Source: Echinicola strongylocentroti | GTDB lineage: Bacteria; Bacteroidota; Bacteroidia; Cytophagales; Cyclobacteriaceae | DNA: 64,000 nt | Direction: 5' to 3' | NCBI RefSeq assembly: GCF_003260975.1 | Contig: NZ_CP030041.1 | Location: 5,149,501-5,213,500 of the forward strand | Shown: positions 17,196 to 26,114 of the stretch, one piece after another | How positions within the stretch are numbered: the stretch's first letter is position 1 | How the letters are laid out: every line of letters starts with the position of its first letter | Notes under the pieces: generated by a model | What the model was told of the DNA's origin: nothing | The model's database searches: none | Seen by the model: the letters and a program-made list of their open reading frames with translations, nothing else | Made by a program: the position numbers and the translations under genes

Positions 17196-18269
17196 ATGAA
17201 GCGACGACAATTTATCCAACATTCTGCTTTGGCCTCGGCTGCCTTGAGTTTTCCTAATATTTCCTTTGGACAAAAAAAGGACAAGCTTGGAGTGGCGTTG
17301 GTGGGACTTGGGGGATATAGCACGGGTCAGTTAGCACCGGCACTTCAGATGACGTCCCATTGCTATCTGGCAGGTATCGTGACAGGTACCCCGTCCAAAG
17401 CTGAAAAGTGGCAGGAGCAATACGGTATTCCGGATAAAAACATTTACAATTACGAGAACTTCGAAACCATAGCTGACAATCCTGATATTGATGTGATCTA
17501 TGTCGTTCTCCCTAACAGCATGCATACCGAATATGCGATCAAAGCCGCAGAGGCAGGCAAGCATGTCTGGTGCGAAAAACCCATGGCCAAGACTGTTAAG
17601 GAGTGTCAACAGATCATCGATGCCTGTAATAAAAACCACGCCAAGCTCTCGATAGGCTACCGGATGCAGCACGAGCCCAATACCCAGCAATTTCGGGAAT
17701 TTGTAAAAACCCAAAAATATGGCGAGCTGAAGATGCTGGAAGCGGTAGCAGGCTTTTATATGAACAGCAGTGGGATTTGGCGATTGGACAAGGAAATGGG
17801 CGGTGGAGCGATGTATGACATGGGCGTCTATCCGATCAATGGCGTTCGCTACATCAGTGGACAGGAACCGATTTCTGTCATGGCCTATGAGAGTGTCATG
17901 CGTCCGGAGAAGTTTGATGAGGTGGACGAAACCATGAACTATATGCTCGAATTCCCAAATGGTTTGATGGCCAATTGTGCCACGAGTTTTGGGATGAACA
18001 TGGGGCGGTTGACGGTGACCTGTCGCAGCGGTAATTTCAGATTGGAGCCCTTTCAGTCCTACAGTGGTATCAAGGGCTTTGCCAGTGACGGTACACAATT
18101 TACCAATCAAGTGAAAAGCCAGCAGGCGGTGCAGATGGATGATGATGCGCTGGCCATATTACAGGACAAGCCTGTGATGGTGCCTGGAGAGGAAGGTCTT
18201 CGAGATGTGATGGTGGTAGAAGCTGCTTTTAAATCTGCCAGAGAAGGCGTGCGGGTACCTATTGGGTAA
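17196..18269 (+). CDS. Gfo/Idh/MocA-family oxidoreductase with Tat-type leader
   Basis: A 357-residue NAD(P)-dependent sugar dehydrogenase-type protein. The N-terminus KRRQFIQHSALASAALSF is a twin-arginine-like leader, as in periplasmic glucose-fructose oxidoreductases. The Rossmann fold begins at LGVALVGLGGYSTG (31-44), and the family motif EKPM lies at 127-130. The C-terminal sheet domain contains GGGAMYDMGVYPING. The substrate is probably a sugar or polyol. It points towards the fructokinase gene at the edge of the fructan locus, but is on the opposite strand, so membership in that pathway is only suggested by proximity. Confidence 0.88.
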   Translation: MKRRQFIQHSALASAALSFPNISFGQKKDKLGVALVGLGGYSTGQLAPALQMTSHCYLAGIVTGTPSKAEKWQEQYGIPDKNIYNYENFETIADNPDIDVIYVVLPNSMHTEYAIKAAEAGKHVWCEKPMAKTVKECQQIIDACNKNHAKLSIGYRMQHEPNTQQFREFVKTQKYGELKMLEAVAGFYMNSSGIWRLDKEMGGGAMYDMGVYPINGVRYISGQEPISVMAYESVMRPEKFDEVDETMNYMLEFPNGLMANCATSFGMNMGRLTVTCRSGNFRLEPFQSYSGIKGFASDGTQFTNQVKSQQAVQMDDDALAILQDKPVMVPGEEGLRDVMVVEAAFKSAREGVRVPIG

Positions 18270-18309
18270 GACTGTATAGAGGGCCATAAGTATTAATGCC
18301 CCCTTTTTA

Positions 18310-19194
18310 TCAACTGCCTTTTTGTATGGCCTGAATTTGTTCAGCCTCATACCGCGGAGTCCCGCCCTTCTGTGTAGCCACCAAAGCACCGAGCGCACAG
18401 GCAAAATCAAGGATTTCGGCCGGTTGTTTTCCTTGGAGGAATTGGTAGATGAAGCCACTGAGAAAGGCATCTCCCGAACCCACCGTGTCTTCTACTGCCA
18501 CCTTATACCCAGCATGATGGTGCATATCATGGCCGTCAAAGATCATGGCACCATATGCTCCTTTGGTGATGCATACCATCTTGAGGTCAAATGTCTTGGT
18601 GAGTAGTTCGATGCTGGCCTTTTCACCCTTTGGCAAACCAAAGCTTTCAGTAAGAATTTCCAATTCATCATCATTGATCTTGAGCACTTCAGCCTTATTG
18701 AGAAGCTGCTGGAGGAGGTCTGTGGTATAATGCGGTGCCCGAATGTTGATGTCCAGTACTTTTAGTGTGTTGGTTTTTAGTAATTTGAAAAGGGTATTGC
18801 GGCTTTGTTCACTTCTGGCCGCAAGACTGCCAAATACAAATACATCAGCTTCGCTCACCTTTTGCTGCATCTTTTCATTCCACTCCATAAAGTCCCAAGC
18901 TACTGGCTGGACGATTTCATATTTGATGTTCTCTTTGTCGGAGTTGTCCACCACTACGCGACTGGTCTCATGAGCGTTGTCTTCTTGAATAAATGTGCCG
19001 TCAAGCCCATTTTTTGCTACAAATGACAACAAATCCGCCCCAAGTTGGTCATGGCCTGTTTTGGAGATAAAAGTGGTTTCGATTCCCAGGTGCTGAATGT
19101 GTAAGGCGACGTTCATGGGAGCACCGCCGGGCAGGTTTTTGTCAGGGAAGCAATCCCAAAGCATTTCACCGAAGATTACTGCTTTTTTGTTCAT
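18310..19194 (-). CDS. PfkB-family carbohydrate kinase, probable fructokinase
   Basis: A 294-residue ribokinase-fold enzyme. The substrate-side motif LPGGAPMNVA (21-30) and the C-terminal signature DTVGSGDAFLSG with catalytic Asp242 are intact. The GEMLWDCFP N-terminus is typical of the bacterial fructokinase branch. By position at the 3' end of a fructan utilisation locus with two GH32 enzymes and sugar porters, the substrate is inferred to be fructose, giving fructose 6-phosphate in the cytoplasm. The parallel gene in the studied B. thetaiotaomicron fructan locus is also a fructokinase. Mannose or another sugar cannot be excluded from sequence. Confidence 0.88.
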   Translation of the reverse strand: MNKKAVIFGEMLWDCFPDKNLPGGAPMNVALHIQHLGIETTFISKTGHDQLGADLLSFVAKNGLDGTFIQEDNAHETSRVVVDNSDKENIKYEIVQPVAWDFMEWNEKMQQKVSEADVFVFGSLAARSEQSRNTLFKLLKTNTLKVLDINIRAPHYTTDLLQQLLNKAEVLKINDDELEILTESFGLPKGEKASIELLTKTFDLKMVCITKGAYGAMIFDGHDMHHHAGYKVAVEDTVGSGDAFLSGFIYQFLQGKQPAEILDFACALGALVATQKGGTPRYEAEQIQAIQKGS

Positions 19195-19231
19195 GTTGTT
19201 GGATGTTATATTGACTTTTTCTAGGTGCCTA

Positions 19232-19322
19232 CAAGTCTGAAGACTTGGGGAGGTTGCGGTCGCAGTCTCCAGACTGCGACCAATAGGTGTCCAATAAATA
19301 CTAGGCCAAGTACGAAGTACTT
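19232..19322. repeat. Cluster of three palindromes between fructokinase and sugar porter
   Basis: CAAGTCT / AGACTTG (19232-19247), GGTCGCAGTCT / AGACTGCGACC (19258-19281, perfect 11-bp stem, 2-nt loop) and AAGTAC / GTACTT (19308-19322). None has an adjacent T-run typical of a terminator. They may modulate or stabilise the transcript between the porter and the kinase, or be REP-like. Confidence 0.6.
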
Positions 19323-19347
19323 CCGAAATATTATGCTACTTTGATGA

Positions 19348-20691
19348 CTAATTTTTTCCTGATGCGAGGTCCTGTTGGATTTCTTCCAATGACCTTCCTT
19401 TGGTTTCTGGCATTTTGGTCATTACCCAGATCAGCTGTAAGCCCATCATGACCGCAAAGAACCCAAAGATGCTTACAGCACCGAAGGCATTGGCGAAGAA
19501 AGGGAAAACATTGGCGATGACAGCTGCCAAGATCCAATGGGTAAAGCAGCCGATGGATTGTCCATAGGCGCGGGTTTCGTTGGGGAAGACTTCCGAAATG
19601 AAGACCCAGATCACACTTCCCTGTCCTACGGCATGGGAGGCAATGAAAATGAAGACAAAAATCGGCAAGAACGATGTGCTAATGATCCCTCCCGAGAAGG
19701 AATAGGCAATGAGCAACAGGGAAATAATATACCCTATGGAGCCTATAAGCATCAGTTTTTTTCTTCCGATCCTATCAATAAGGTATAGGCCAATCAAAGT
19801 GGCGACCATATTAACGGCTCCTATGCCAATGGTAGAAAGCAAGGCACTTTCTTCGTCGATTCCTGCCATTTCGAATACTCTTGGCGCAAAATAAATGATG
19901 GCATTGATCCCCGACAATTGGTTGAACATGGCAATCAACACGGCCAGCATGGTGGTTTTGAGATGACTGCTCTTGAAGAGTACCGCAAATCCGATTGTTG
20001 ATTTTTCACGGTTGCGTTCTTCTATGGCCAGACGGATGGCTTCATCCACCCCTTCAGGGTCTGTCCTGGTGAGGATGGCAGTAGCCTCTTCCACGTTATT
20101 TTGGTGTGCGATGAGCCAGCGGGGGCTTTTAGGTACCTTGATGGAAAGTACCGTGTAGACCAAGGCTGGAATGGCCTCCATGCCCATCATCCAGCGCCAG
20201 CTTTCGTTCAGATCGGCTATCCCGATCAGGTAATTTGAGAAATAAGCCATCAGGATCCCAAAGACAATGTTGAATTGATACAGCGCCACCAGCACTCCAC
20301 GGTTTTTGGCAGGAGCGATCTCACTGATGTACATCGGGGCCACCACTGAAGAGGCACCCACACCCAATCCTCCTATAAACCTAAAAAACATAAAGCTGAA
20401 GACTTCCGGGGCAAGGGCAGAGCCCAGTGCGGAAACAAAGTACAGCACGCCAATCCACAGCAGGGAAGTCTTCCTCCCGAATTTATCAGCCGGAATACCA
20501 CCAAACAAGGCACCAATGACCGTCCCGTAGAGGGCGATGGCGACGGCCATGCCATGTGTCCAGTCACTGAGTTGCCATTTTTCCTGGATAAATCGTTCTG
20601 CACCGGAGATGACCGCCGTGTCAAATCCAAACAAGAAACCTCCCAATGCGGCGACAATGGAAAGAAAGATTACGTACTTTTTACTATTCAT
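19348..20691 (-). CDS. MFS sugar porter, probable fructose importer 1
   Basis: A 447-residue, 12-helix major facilitator of the sugar porter family. Recognisable motifs are GFLFGFDTAVISGA in helix 1, ADKFGRKTSLL between helices 2 and 3, VPKSPRWLI after helix 6, DRIGRKKLML between 8 and 9, and PETKGRSLEEI at the end. It probably brings fructose or short fructans across the inner membrane for the kinase encoded just downstream. It is closely paralogous to the porter at 29405-30742; two such genes flank the outer-membrane and GH32 genes. Confidence 0.9.
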   Translation of the reverse strand: MNSKKYVIFLSIVAALGGFLFGFDTAVISGAERFIQEKWQLSDWTHGMAVAIALYGTVIGALFGGIPADKFGRKTSLLWIGVLYFVSALGSALAPEVFSFMFFRFIGGLGVGASSVVAPMYISEIAPAKNRGVLVALYQFNIVFGILMAYFSNYLIGIADLNESWRWMMGMEAIPALVYTVLSIKVPKSPRWLIAHQNNVEEATAILTRTDPEGVDEAIRLAIEERNREKSTIGFAVLFKSSHLKTTMLAVLIAMFNQLSGINAIIYFAPRVFEMAGIDEESALLSTIGIGAVNMVATLIGLYLIDRIGRKKLMLIGSIGYIISLLLIAYSFSGGIISTSFLPIFVFIFIASHAVGQGSVIWVFISEVFPNETRAYGQSIGCFTHWILAAVIANVFPFFANAFGAVSIFGFFAVMMGLQLIWVMTKMPETKGRSLEEIQQDLASGKN

Positions 20692-20838
20692 TATTGGTTT
20701 ATTTTAGGCTAGCCTTAAGGCTTATTTTTTACCTGATCAACGCCCTCTTCTGGGGTTTTGAAGTCAGACGTTACTCAATATAATCGCTAAAGCTAGCCAG
20801 AAGTATGAGGATTTGAAACAATTTATAATGGCTTTGTT

Positions 20839-22335
20839 TCAATGGTCCCAAATTGACGCTAAATAATGCACTTTTGCATTCTCATTAAAACCCTCAAAGT
20901 CCAGTTTTAAATAAGGAGCGTTGGGGAAAATGATTTCGGTCATTACCAACTCTCCGTCATTGATAAAAAACTCCAAAGATGAGCGGTCAGCAAAGACGCG
21001 GAGACTTTTTATGTCCACACCAGAAAGGGGAGCGGTGTGGAGGTTCCCGAAACCTGCTTCAAAATCAGTTTTCCCAGAGCTACTACGGTCAAAAGCCAAC
21101 TGATCACCGTCTATTTTAAAGACAACTTTTTCACCTAGCTCATTGCTAAGTGTAAGGCTTGCCTTTTCGTGATTTGCTTTTGTCAGTTCCAGTTCAAATA
21201 AAGGCGCTTTCAATTGATGTGTTGGGCCTTGAATAGACTCGGAAGAACTGCGGAGACCCTTTGTCTCACGGATTGGGCGCGAAGCCAACCTGTCATCTCC
21301 CTCCACTGAAACCAACTCCAATTCCCGTGGCAGCGTCATGGCCGATCTCCAAGCAGTGGTGGGCACGATAGTAGCATATTGCCAATTGCTCATCCAGCCA
21401 ATAAACAGCCTTCTGCCATCTTCTTTGGGGATATTTGACCAAGTGACTCCGGCATAATCGTCAGCTCCATAATCGATCCATTTGACTTTCTGGCCTTCTG
21501 TGGTAAACTGCTGGCCGTCAAAATTACCCGTGAAGTATTGGGTGGCTGATCCTCCGTTAGGTCCCCCGGGATTGATGCTGACCAAGAGCACCCATTTTTC
21601 CTCTCCATTTGACGCCTCCAGTGGAAAGAGGTCCGGACATTCCCATACGCCCCCATAAGCCGCCCACTCGGGATTAAAATCACTTTCATGCGTCCAGTCA
21701 ATCAGGTTTGGAGAAGAATAAAAGCTGATTTTGTCCTTTACGGCTAAAGTCATGATCCACTTCCCTTTGCCATTTCCTTGGTCGTACCAGCTTACTTTTG
21801 GATCTCTAAAATCCGGTATTCCAGGGCTCTTCAGTACGGGGTTGTCACTGTACTTGGTCCATGATCGTCCTTTGTCATTGCTGAAGGCGATACCTTGACT
21901 TTGCCCGTCTTTGTCATGATGATAGGTGTAAATGGCCACCATCGGATCCTTGCCGTTTTCTCCCAACCCTGTGGTGTTACCATGGTCTATGACGGCACTT
22001 CCTGAGAAAATATACCCAAGGCTGTCTGGATAGAGTGCTATAGGCAAATGCTCCCAGTGAAGGAGGTCTTTCGAAACAGCGTGGCCCCAGTGCATCGGTC
22101 CCCAGACATTGCTGTCAGGATAATGCTGGTAGAATAAGTGATATTCACCATCAAGGTACACCATGCCGTTGGGATCATTCATCCACTGCTGAGGAGGGGA
22201 GAAGTGATATTGGGGGCGAAACTGCTCATCAAAGGACTTTTCATCCTTTTTCTCTTGCTCGCTAGTGTTTGGCGAGCAAGAGAAAATGCTCGCCAAAACT
22301 AGGATAGGTAGTATAGGTTTGATCAGATTGTTCAT
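20839..22335 (-). CDS. GH32 fructan beta-fructosidase / levanase-type lipoprotein
   Basis: About 498 residues from the ATG at 22335; an ATG at 22377 is also in frame but would put 14 odd residues before the signal peptide and overlap the upstream gene. The leader ends in LASIFSC with lipobox Cys20, so the enzyme is a lipoprotein. The five-bladed GH32 catalytic domain has the nucleophile Asp54 in WMNDPNG, the stabilising Asp178 in FRDPK and the acid/base Glu232 in WECPDLF. A C-terminal beta-sandwich follows. It hydrolyses beta-fructosyl linkages (inulin, levan or sucrose). Exo or endo action and surface or periplasmic placement cannot be decided from sequence. Confidence 0.92.
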   Translation of the reverse strand: MNNLIKPILPILVLASIFSCSPNTSEQEKKDEKSFDEQFRPQYHFSPPQQWMNDPNGMVYLDGEYHLFYQHYPDSNVWGPMHWGHAVSKDLLHWEHLPIALYPDSLGYIFSGSAVIDHGNTTGLGENGKDPMVAIYTYHHDKDGQSQGIAFSNDKGRSWTKYSDNPVLKSPGIPDFRDPKVSWYDQGNGKGKWIMTLAVKDKISFYSSPNLIDWTHESDFNPEWAAYGGVWECPDLFPLEASNGEEKWVLLVSINPGGPNGGSATQYFTGNFDGQQFTTEGQKVKWIDYGADDYAGVTWSNIPKEDGRRLFIGWMSNWQYATIVPTTAWRSAMTLPRELELVSVEGDDRLASRPIRETKGLRSSSESIQGPTHQLKAPLFELELTKANHEKASLTLSNELGEKVVFKIDGDQLAFDRSSSGKTDFEAGFGNLHTAPLSGVDIKSLRVFADRSSLEFFINDGELVMTEIIFPNAPYLKLDFEGFNENAKVHYLASIWDH

Positions 22336-22367
22336 TATATCGTAGATTATTAAAAGGTGTTTTGAAT

Positions 22368-24014
22368 TTATTCCCAAATGGATGCTGCTTTAAACACCTC
22401 CAGGTTTTTGATGGTGATGTTATTTCCCCAAAAATGGAAGCCTTCTTCATTGCTTTCCTCTGGAGTTCTTGGCATGACCAAGGTAAAGGCTCCTTCATCG
22501 ACAAATACTTCGATGCTGGTCTTATCGATGTAGATATCAGCGGTGATTTCCATGCTGGTCGGATCATCGGGAGAATAGAAAGCATCATTCAGTTTGTTGA
22601 AGTTAAGGTCATAATCAATGATGTGTTGACCAAAGAGGTTGAGCCCAGCACTGGTGGCATGGGAGAGTTGGATGCGGGTCTTGATTCTTAATGTCCCTTT
22701 TTCCGCGTATTCTTCTAAGGCTTCATTGGCTTCTTCGGTACTTAGGTTGCTCCATCGGTTGACTGAGGTGAAGAGTTGTTCGGTTTCTTTTACAGGTTGG
22801 TTAAAGAGCCTCGGGCCGTCGTTGGTATTGCGGAGGTGAAATTCCGTAGGGAGCATCATCATCCCTTTAAAGGGCATACCGGGATGGCTGATCTGGCCCC
22901 ATCCCATTTGGATTCTTCGTCCATCCTTGACATTCGTAAAGGTCTGGGCGGCGTATACGGGACCGGATACATAGCGATATTTTCCAGCAGTGGGAGTAAA
23001 GGCCTTGCCGTCAAATTCACCTAGCATATAGGTTCCTGATGCACCGTACATCACCCATTTGGTGTGCTCAGGATCTCCGTCCACGGGTAGTTCGAAGAGC
23101 TCTGGGCATTCCCAAAAACCGGTGGTATGGCTTTGGTATTCCCAATTTTTAAGGTCCTGCGAAATATAGATCGAATGCCCATCCCGTTCATTGAGTACCA
23201 TTACCCAGTGATCACTAGGTTCATACCAAAATACTTTGGGATCCCTAGTGTCCACACTGTTCCATTTTTCTTTAGAGTCGATGACCGGATTGCCTTGATA
23301 TTTGGTAAAGGTCCGTCCCTTGTCCAAGCTATAAGCGATGCCTTGGGTTTGTCTTTCGGGGCTTGCAGCAGTGTAAGCGGCCACCAGGGCAGGTGTATCT
23401 CCTTCGTTCCAGCCTGCGGTATTTTGATAGTCGATGACGGCTGAGCCCGAAAACATGGTTCCTAGCTCATCAGGGTAGAGGGCATCTGGCAGTTCTTTCC
23501 AGTGGATCAGGTCATGGCTGACAGCATGGCCCCAGTGCATGTTTTCCCATTCCCTTTCGTAGGGATTGTGCTGGTAAAATAGGTGATATTCTCCATTATG
23601 ATAAAGTAGCCCATTGGGGTCATTGATCCATCCACGGCGGGTGGTAAAGTGAAACTGTGGTCTGTTGTGTTCTTGATAAAGGCTATCTGCACCAGCGATT
23701 TCATTGTCTTGGTAGATTTGGGACAGTGCCGCTTGATCTCCCTCGTAGCTGATGGTAAGGGTTTTTCCTTTTAGGTTGGAAACATCCTTAAAGACCCAAT
23801 AGTCGGGTTCTCCGGCAGTAAGTCTGATGACGATATTCAGTTCTGGCTGACCTTCACTTCGGAACGTCATTTTATGCCGTACTTCGTGCTGGGAAACAGG
23901 GAAGTTAAGGTACCTTTTGGTGATTTTCAGTTCTATTTCGCTGGCCAAAGCAGTGAAATGGCACATTAGCAGTATAGGTATTGCTAACAGGATATTTTGA
24001 GTGTGTTTATTCAT
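22368..24014 (-). CDS. GH32 glycoside hydrolase with N-terminal DUF4980 domain
   Basis: A 548-residue secreted fructanase. The signal peptide ends near ALAS (about 25). Residues 26-115 form an extra beta domain that I recognise as DUF4980, found before GH32 domains in Bacteroidota. The catalytic triad is complete: Asp132 in WINDPNG, Asp258 in TRDPK and Glu302 in WECPELF. No lipobox is visible, so periplasmic location is likely. It lies 32 bp upstream of the second GH32 gene and likely shares its transcript. The two enzymes differ in architecture and sorting signal, suggesting a division of labour on fructan. Confidence 0.93.
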   Translation of the reverse strand: MNKHTQNILLAIPILLMCHFTALASEIELKITKRYLNFPVSQHEVRHKMTFRSEGQPELNIVIRLTAGEPDYWVFKDVSNLKGKTLTISYEGDQAALSQIYQDNEIAGADSLYQEHNRPQFHFTTRRGWINDPNGLLYHNGEYHLFYQHNPYEREWENMHWGHAVSHDLIHWKELPDALYPDELGTMFSGSAVIDYQNTAGWNEGDTPALVAAYTAASPERQTQGIAYSLDKGRTFTKYQGNPVIDSKEKWNSVDTRDPKVFWYEPSDHWVMVLNERDGHSIYISQDLKNWEYQSHTTGFWECPELFELPVDGDPEHTKWVMYGASGTYMLGEFDGKAFTPTAGKYRYVSGPVYAAQTFTNVKDGRRIQMGWGQISHPGMPFKGMMMLPTEFHLRNTNDGPRLFNQPVKETEQLFTSVNRWSNLSTEEANEALEEYAEKGTLRIKTRIQLSHATSAGLNLFGQHIIDYDLNFNKLNDAFYSPDDPTSMEITADIYIDKTSIEVFVDEGAFTLVMPRTPEESNEEGFHFWGNNITIKNLEVFKAASIWE

Positions 24015-24055
24015 CTAGCGATGGGTCTTTGGATTATTGATTCCTTAGGTTTCCG

Positions 24056-24199
24056 AATTTGATTATATGCTTTCTAGCCAGTAGATTTTTCTTTTCACAG
24101 CACAGCCAGAATGAAATAAGGCTTTTCTGGGATTTTCGTGGTTTCTGTGAGCACCTATTTACTATTTCTGTTATTGCTGGTGTCATTGCGGATATACAT
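24056..24199. repeat. Dispersed repeat family B, copy 2
   Basis: Second copy of the sequence at 232-384, with the same order of conserved blocks and roughly 80% identity by eye. It lies inside the fructan locus, in the 345-bp gap between the susD gene and the DUF4980-GH32 gene. The short frames through it are not shared with copy 1. Confidence 0.7.
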
Positions 24200-24309
24200 A
24201 TCTGCGAAATATAGGGTGATTCAAACATTGCAAAACTTTTCCATATTCCGAAATTCATGACTCATTAATTGATATATCGGTTTAGCAGCTCCTGTTGTGA
24301 GGGGGGTAA

Positions 24310-24344
24310 ATGCTGTGAGGAACTGGTTTTGTTCCCCACAGCAT
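24310..24344 (-). promoter_or_regulatory. Strong hairpin between susD and GH32 genes
   Basis: On the minus-strand RNA the arms AUGCUGUGGGGAAC and GUUCCUCACAGCAU pair over 14 positions (one G-U) around a 7-nt loop, starting 16 nt after the susD stop. There is no T-run, so it is more likely an mRNA-stabilising or attenuating structure than a full terminator. That would allow high susCD and lower GH32 expression from one transcript. Confidence 0.5.
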
Positions 24345-24359
24345 AGGCTTAACCCGTGA

Positions 24360-26102
24360 TTAATAACCAGGGTTTTGCTTATATATCCCACCTGTAAAAT
24401 CTATCTCACGTTGCGGAATAGGATAATATTCATCCCTGCCAGATGTAAAGGCTGCGTTGGAAAGAAAATCTCTTTTCGTTTTCTCTTCATCCAAGTAAGC
24501 GCTGAGCACCTCGGAAGCTTCGCCCCATCTCACCAAATCAAAGAAACGGTGACCTTCCATGGCGAATTCCAGCCTTCGTTCAAATTTCAGTGCTTTCCAA
24601 GCGTATGTTTTACTTGGAAAGGAGGTGTATTGGCCGATGTGGTAAATATCACTGGCACCGGCATCAAGCGGTCTTTGGGTGCTGGCAGCAGCACGGGACC
24701 TTACTTCATTGATGATGGGAAGCGCTTCATCCCATCTGTCAAGCTGGATCAGCGCCTCTGCTTTCCACAGCAAGACATCGGCATAACGAATGAAGTCGAC
24801 ATTTTTGGATGTGCCGATGAATGGTCCTTCTTTTTTGTAGCAAGAACAATCAGGCGCCTGTTGTTCTTTCATGTTGCCAAAGTAGCCATAGACACCCGGA
24901 TCTCGTGCCCAACTAAAATTATACACCATATCCCCTGATTTGTTGACAGTATTGCGGTATTTGAACGGTCTTCCTGGAATCCCCACCGTATGATCAAGCC
25001 GTGGATCTACCGTCATTCCTTCGGAAGGAGGAGTGGTGCCATCTGGAAGGACAGTAGTGAAGATATCCGTTTCGTTAAAGCTGTCCAGCATCGGGAGTCC
25101 GTTATCATCGGTTTGGAAAGCATTGACCATGTTTTGGCTGGCCAGATGGAAGCCGCAGCAGCCGTATAGCACATTTCCATGGGGAGAATTAAGGCCTGTA
25201 ACATAGCTTAAGCGACCCACTGTAGTCCCATCATTGATGGAGAACTGTACCGCCCAGATAGATTCCGGTCCATTATCAAATCCATCCAGAAAGTTATTGC
25301 CAAAATCATCCTCTAAAACGCCAGTCACTTCATCGGCATACTGGATGACTTCTTCCAAGCGTTCACGATTGATGTTGATGACCTCATGCTGATCGTTCTG
25401 TTCATATGCTTGGTACAGTCTTACTTTTGCCAGATAGGCTGCTGCCGCATTTTTGTCGGCCCGTCCCACCTCATCTTGGGAAGGGGGGAGGTTTTCATAG
25501 GCAAATAGAAAGTCATCTGCGATCTTGTTCCAGAGTACTTCATCAGAGGCATCATTACTTACCAAGGCAATTTCCTCTTGTGTGAGGTCTTCTGTGATAT
25601 AGGGGATTTTGTTAAAGAGCGTTTTCAGGATAAAATGCGAATGAGCCCTGAGAAATCGCAATTCAGCTTGTCTGGTGGTCTTCATGGAATAGTCTGTCTC
25701 AGGAATGTCCTCAATGACCTGTAGGGCAAAATTAGCCCTGGAAATGGCTTTGTAAAAGTCTGTCCAGGTTCTTGGAGCCATGGCATCACCCTGATCAGGA
25801 ATGGTCAGGTTATACTGTTCGTAGCGATCGATTTCGGCCACGTCACCACGTCCTCCACCGCCTTTGTACGCATCATCAGATCGGACGCTTCCATATACCC
25901 ACATGGAAGTCAAAGGACCTATCATTTCGTCATTTCCAATGCCGGCATAGGCGGCAATGACCAAGCCTTCGGCATTTTCGGGTGAGGAAACATTTTCACT
26001 TGATAGTACCCCTTCTGGTTCGTATTCAAGAAATTCATCGGAGCAAGCACTGATGCTTAATCCCAATAGTGCTGAAGCAATGTATATTTTATAGTTTTTC
26101 AT
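24360..26102 (-). CDS. SusD/RagB-family nutrient-binding outer-membrane lipoprotein
   Basis: A 580-residue surface lipoprotein with leader ending LSISAC (Cys20). It has the SusD architecture: an N-terminal TPR-like helical region (PRTWTDFYKAISRANFALQ, LRAHSHFILKTLF), a central variable region and the C-terminal block (FIRYADVLLWKAEALI, RRLEFAMEGHRFFDLVRWG, YYPIPQREID) conserved in the family. It caps the SusC channel and captures oligosaccharide; here fructan, by context. The gene starts 12 bp after susC, the usual order. No SusE/SusF-type second binding lipoprotein gene follows. Confidence 0.94.
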   Translation of the reverse strand: MKNYKIYIASALLGLSISACSDEFLEYEPEGVLSSENVSSPENAEGLVIAAYAGIGNDEMIGPLTSMWVYGSVRSDDAYKGGGGRGDVAEIDRYEQYNLTIPDQGDAMAPRTWTDFYKAISRANFALQVIEDIPETDYSMKTTRQAELRFLRAHSHFILKTLFNKIPYITEDLTQEEIALVSNDASDEVLWNKIADDFLFAYENLPPSQDEVGRADKNAAAAYLAKVRLYQAYEQNDQHEVININRERLEEVIQYADEVTGVLEDDFGNNFLDGFDNGPESIWAVQFSINDGTTVGRLSYVTGLNSPHGNVLYGCCGFHLASQNMVNAFQTDDNGLPMLDSFNETDIFTTVLPDGTTPPSEGMTVDPRLDHTVGIPGRPFKYRNTVNKSGDMVYNFSWARDPGVYGYFGNMKEQQAPDCSCYKKEGPFIGTSKNVDFIRYADVLLWKAEALIQLDRWDEALPIINEVRSRAAASTQRPLDAGASDIYHIGQYTSFPSKTYAWKALKFERRLEFAMEGHRFFDLVRWGEASEVLSAYLDEEKTKRDFLSNAAFTSGRDEYYPIPQREIDFTGGIYKQNPGY

Positions 26103-26114
26103 GAGTTCCTAATA

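Noticed and set aside
17331..18110. 259-codon antisense frame within the Gfo/Idh/MocA gene
   Set aside because: The plus strand encodes a complete, motif-bearing oxidoreductase; the antisense product has no family features.
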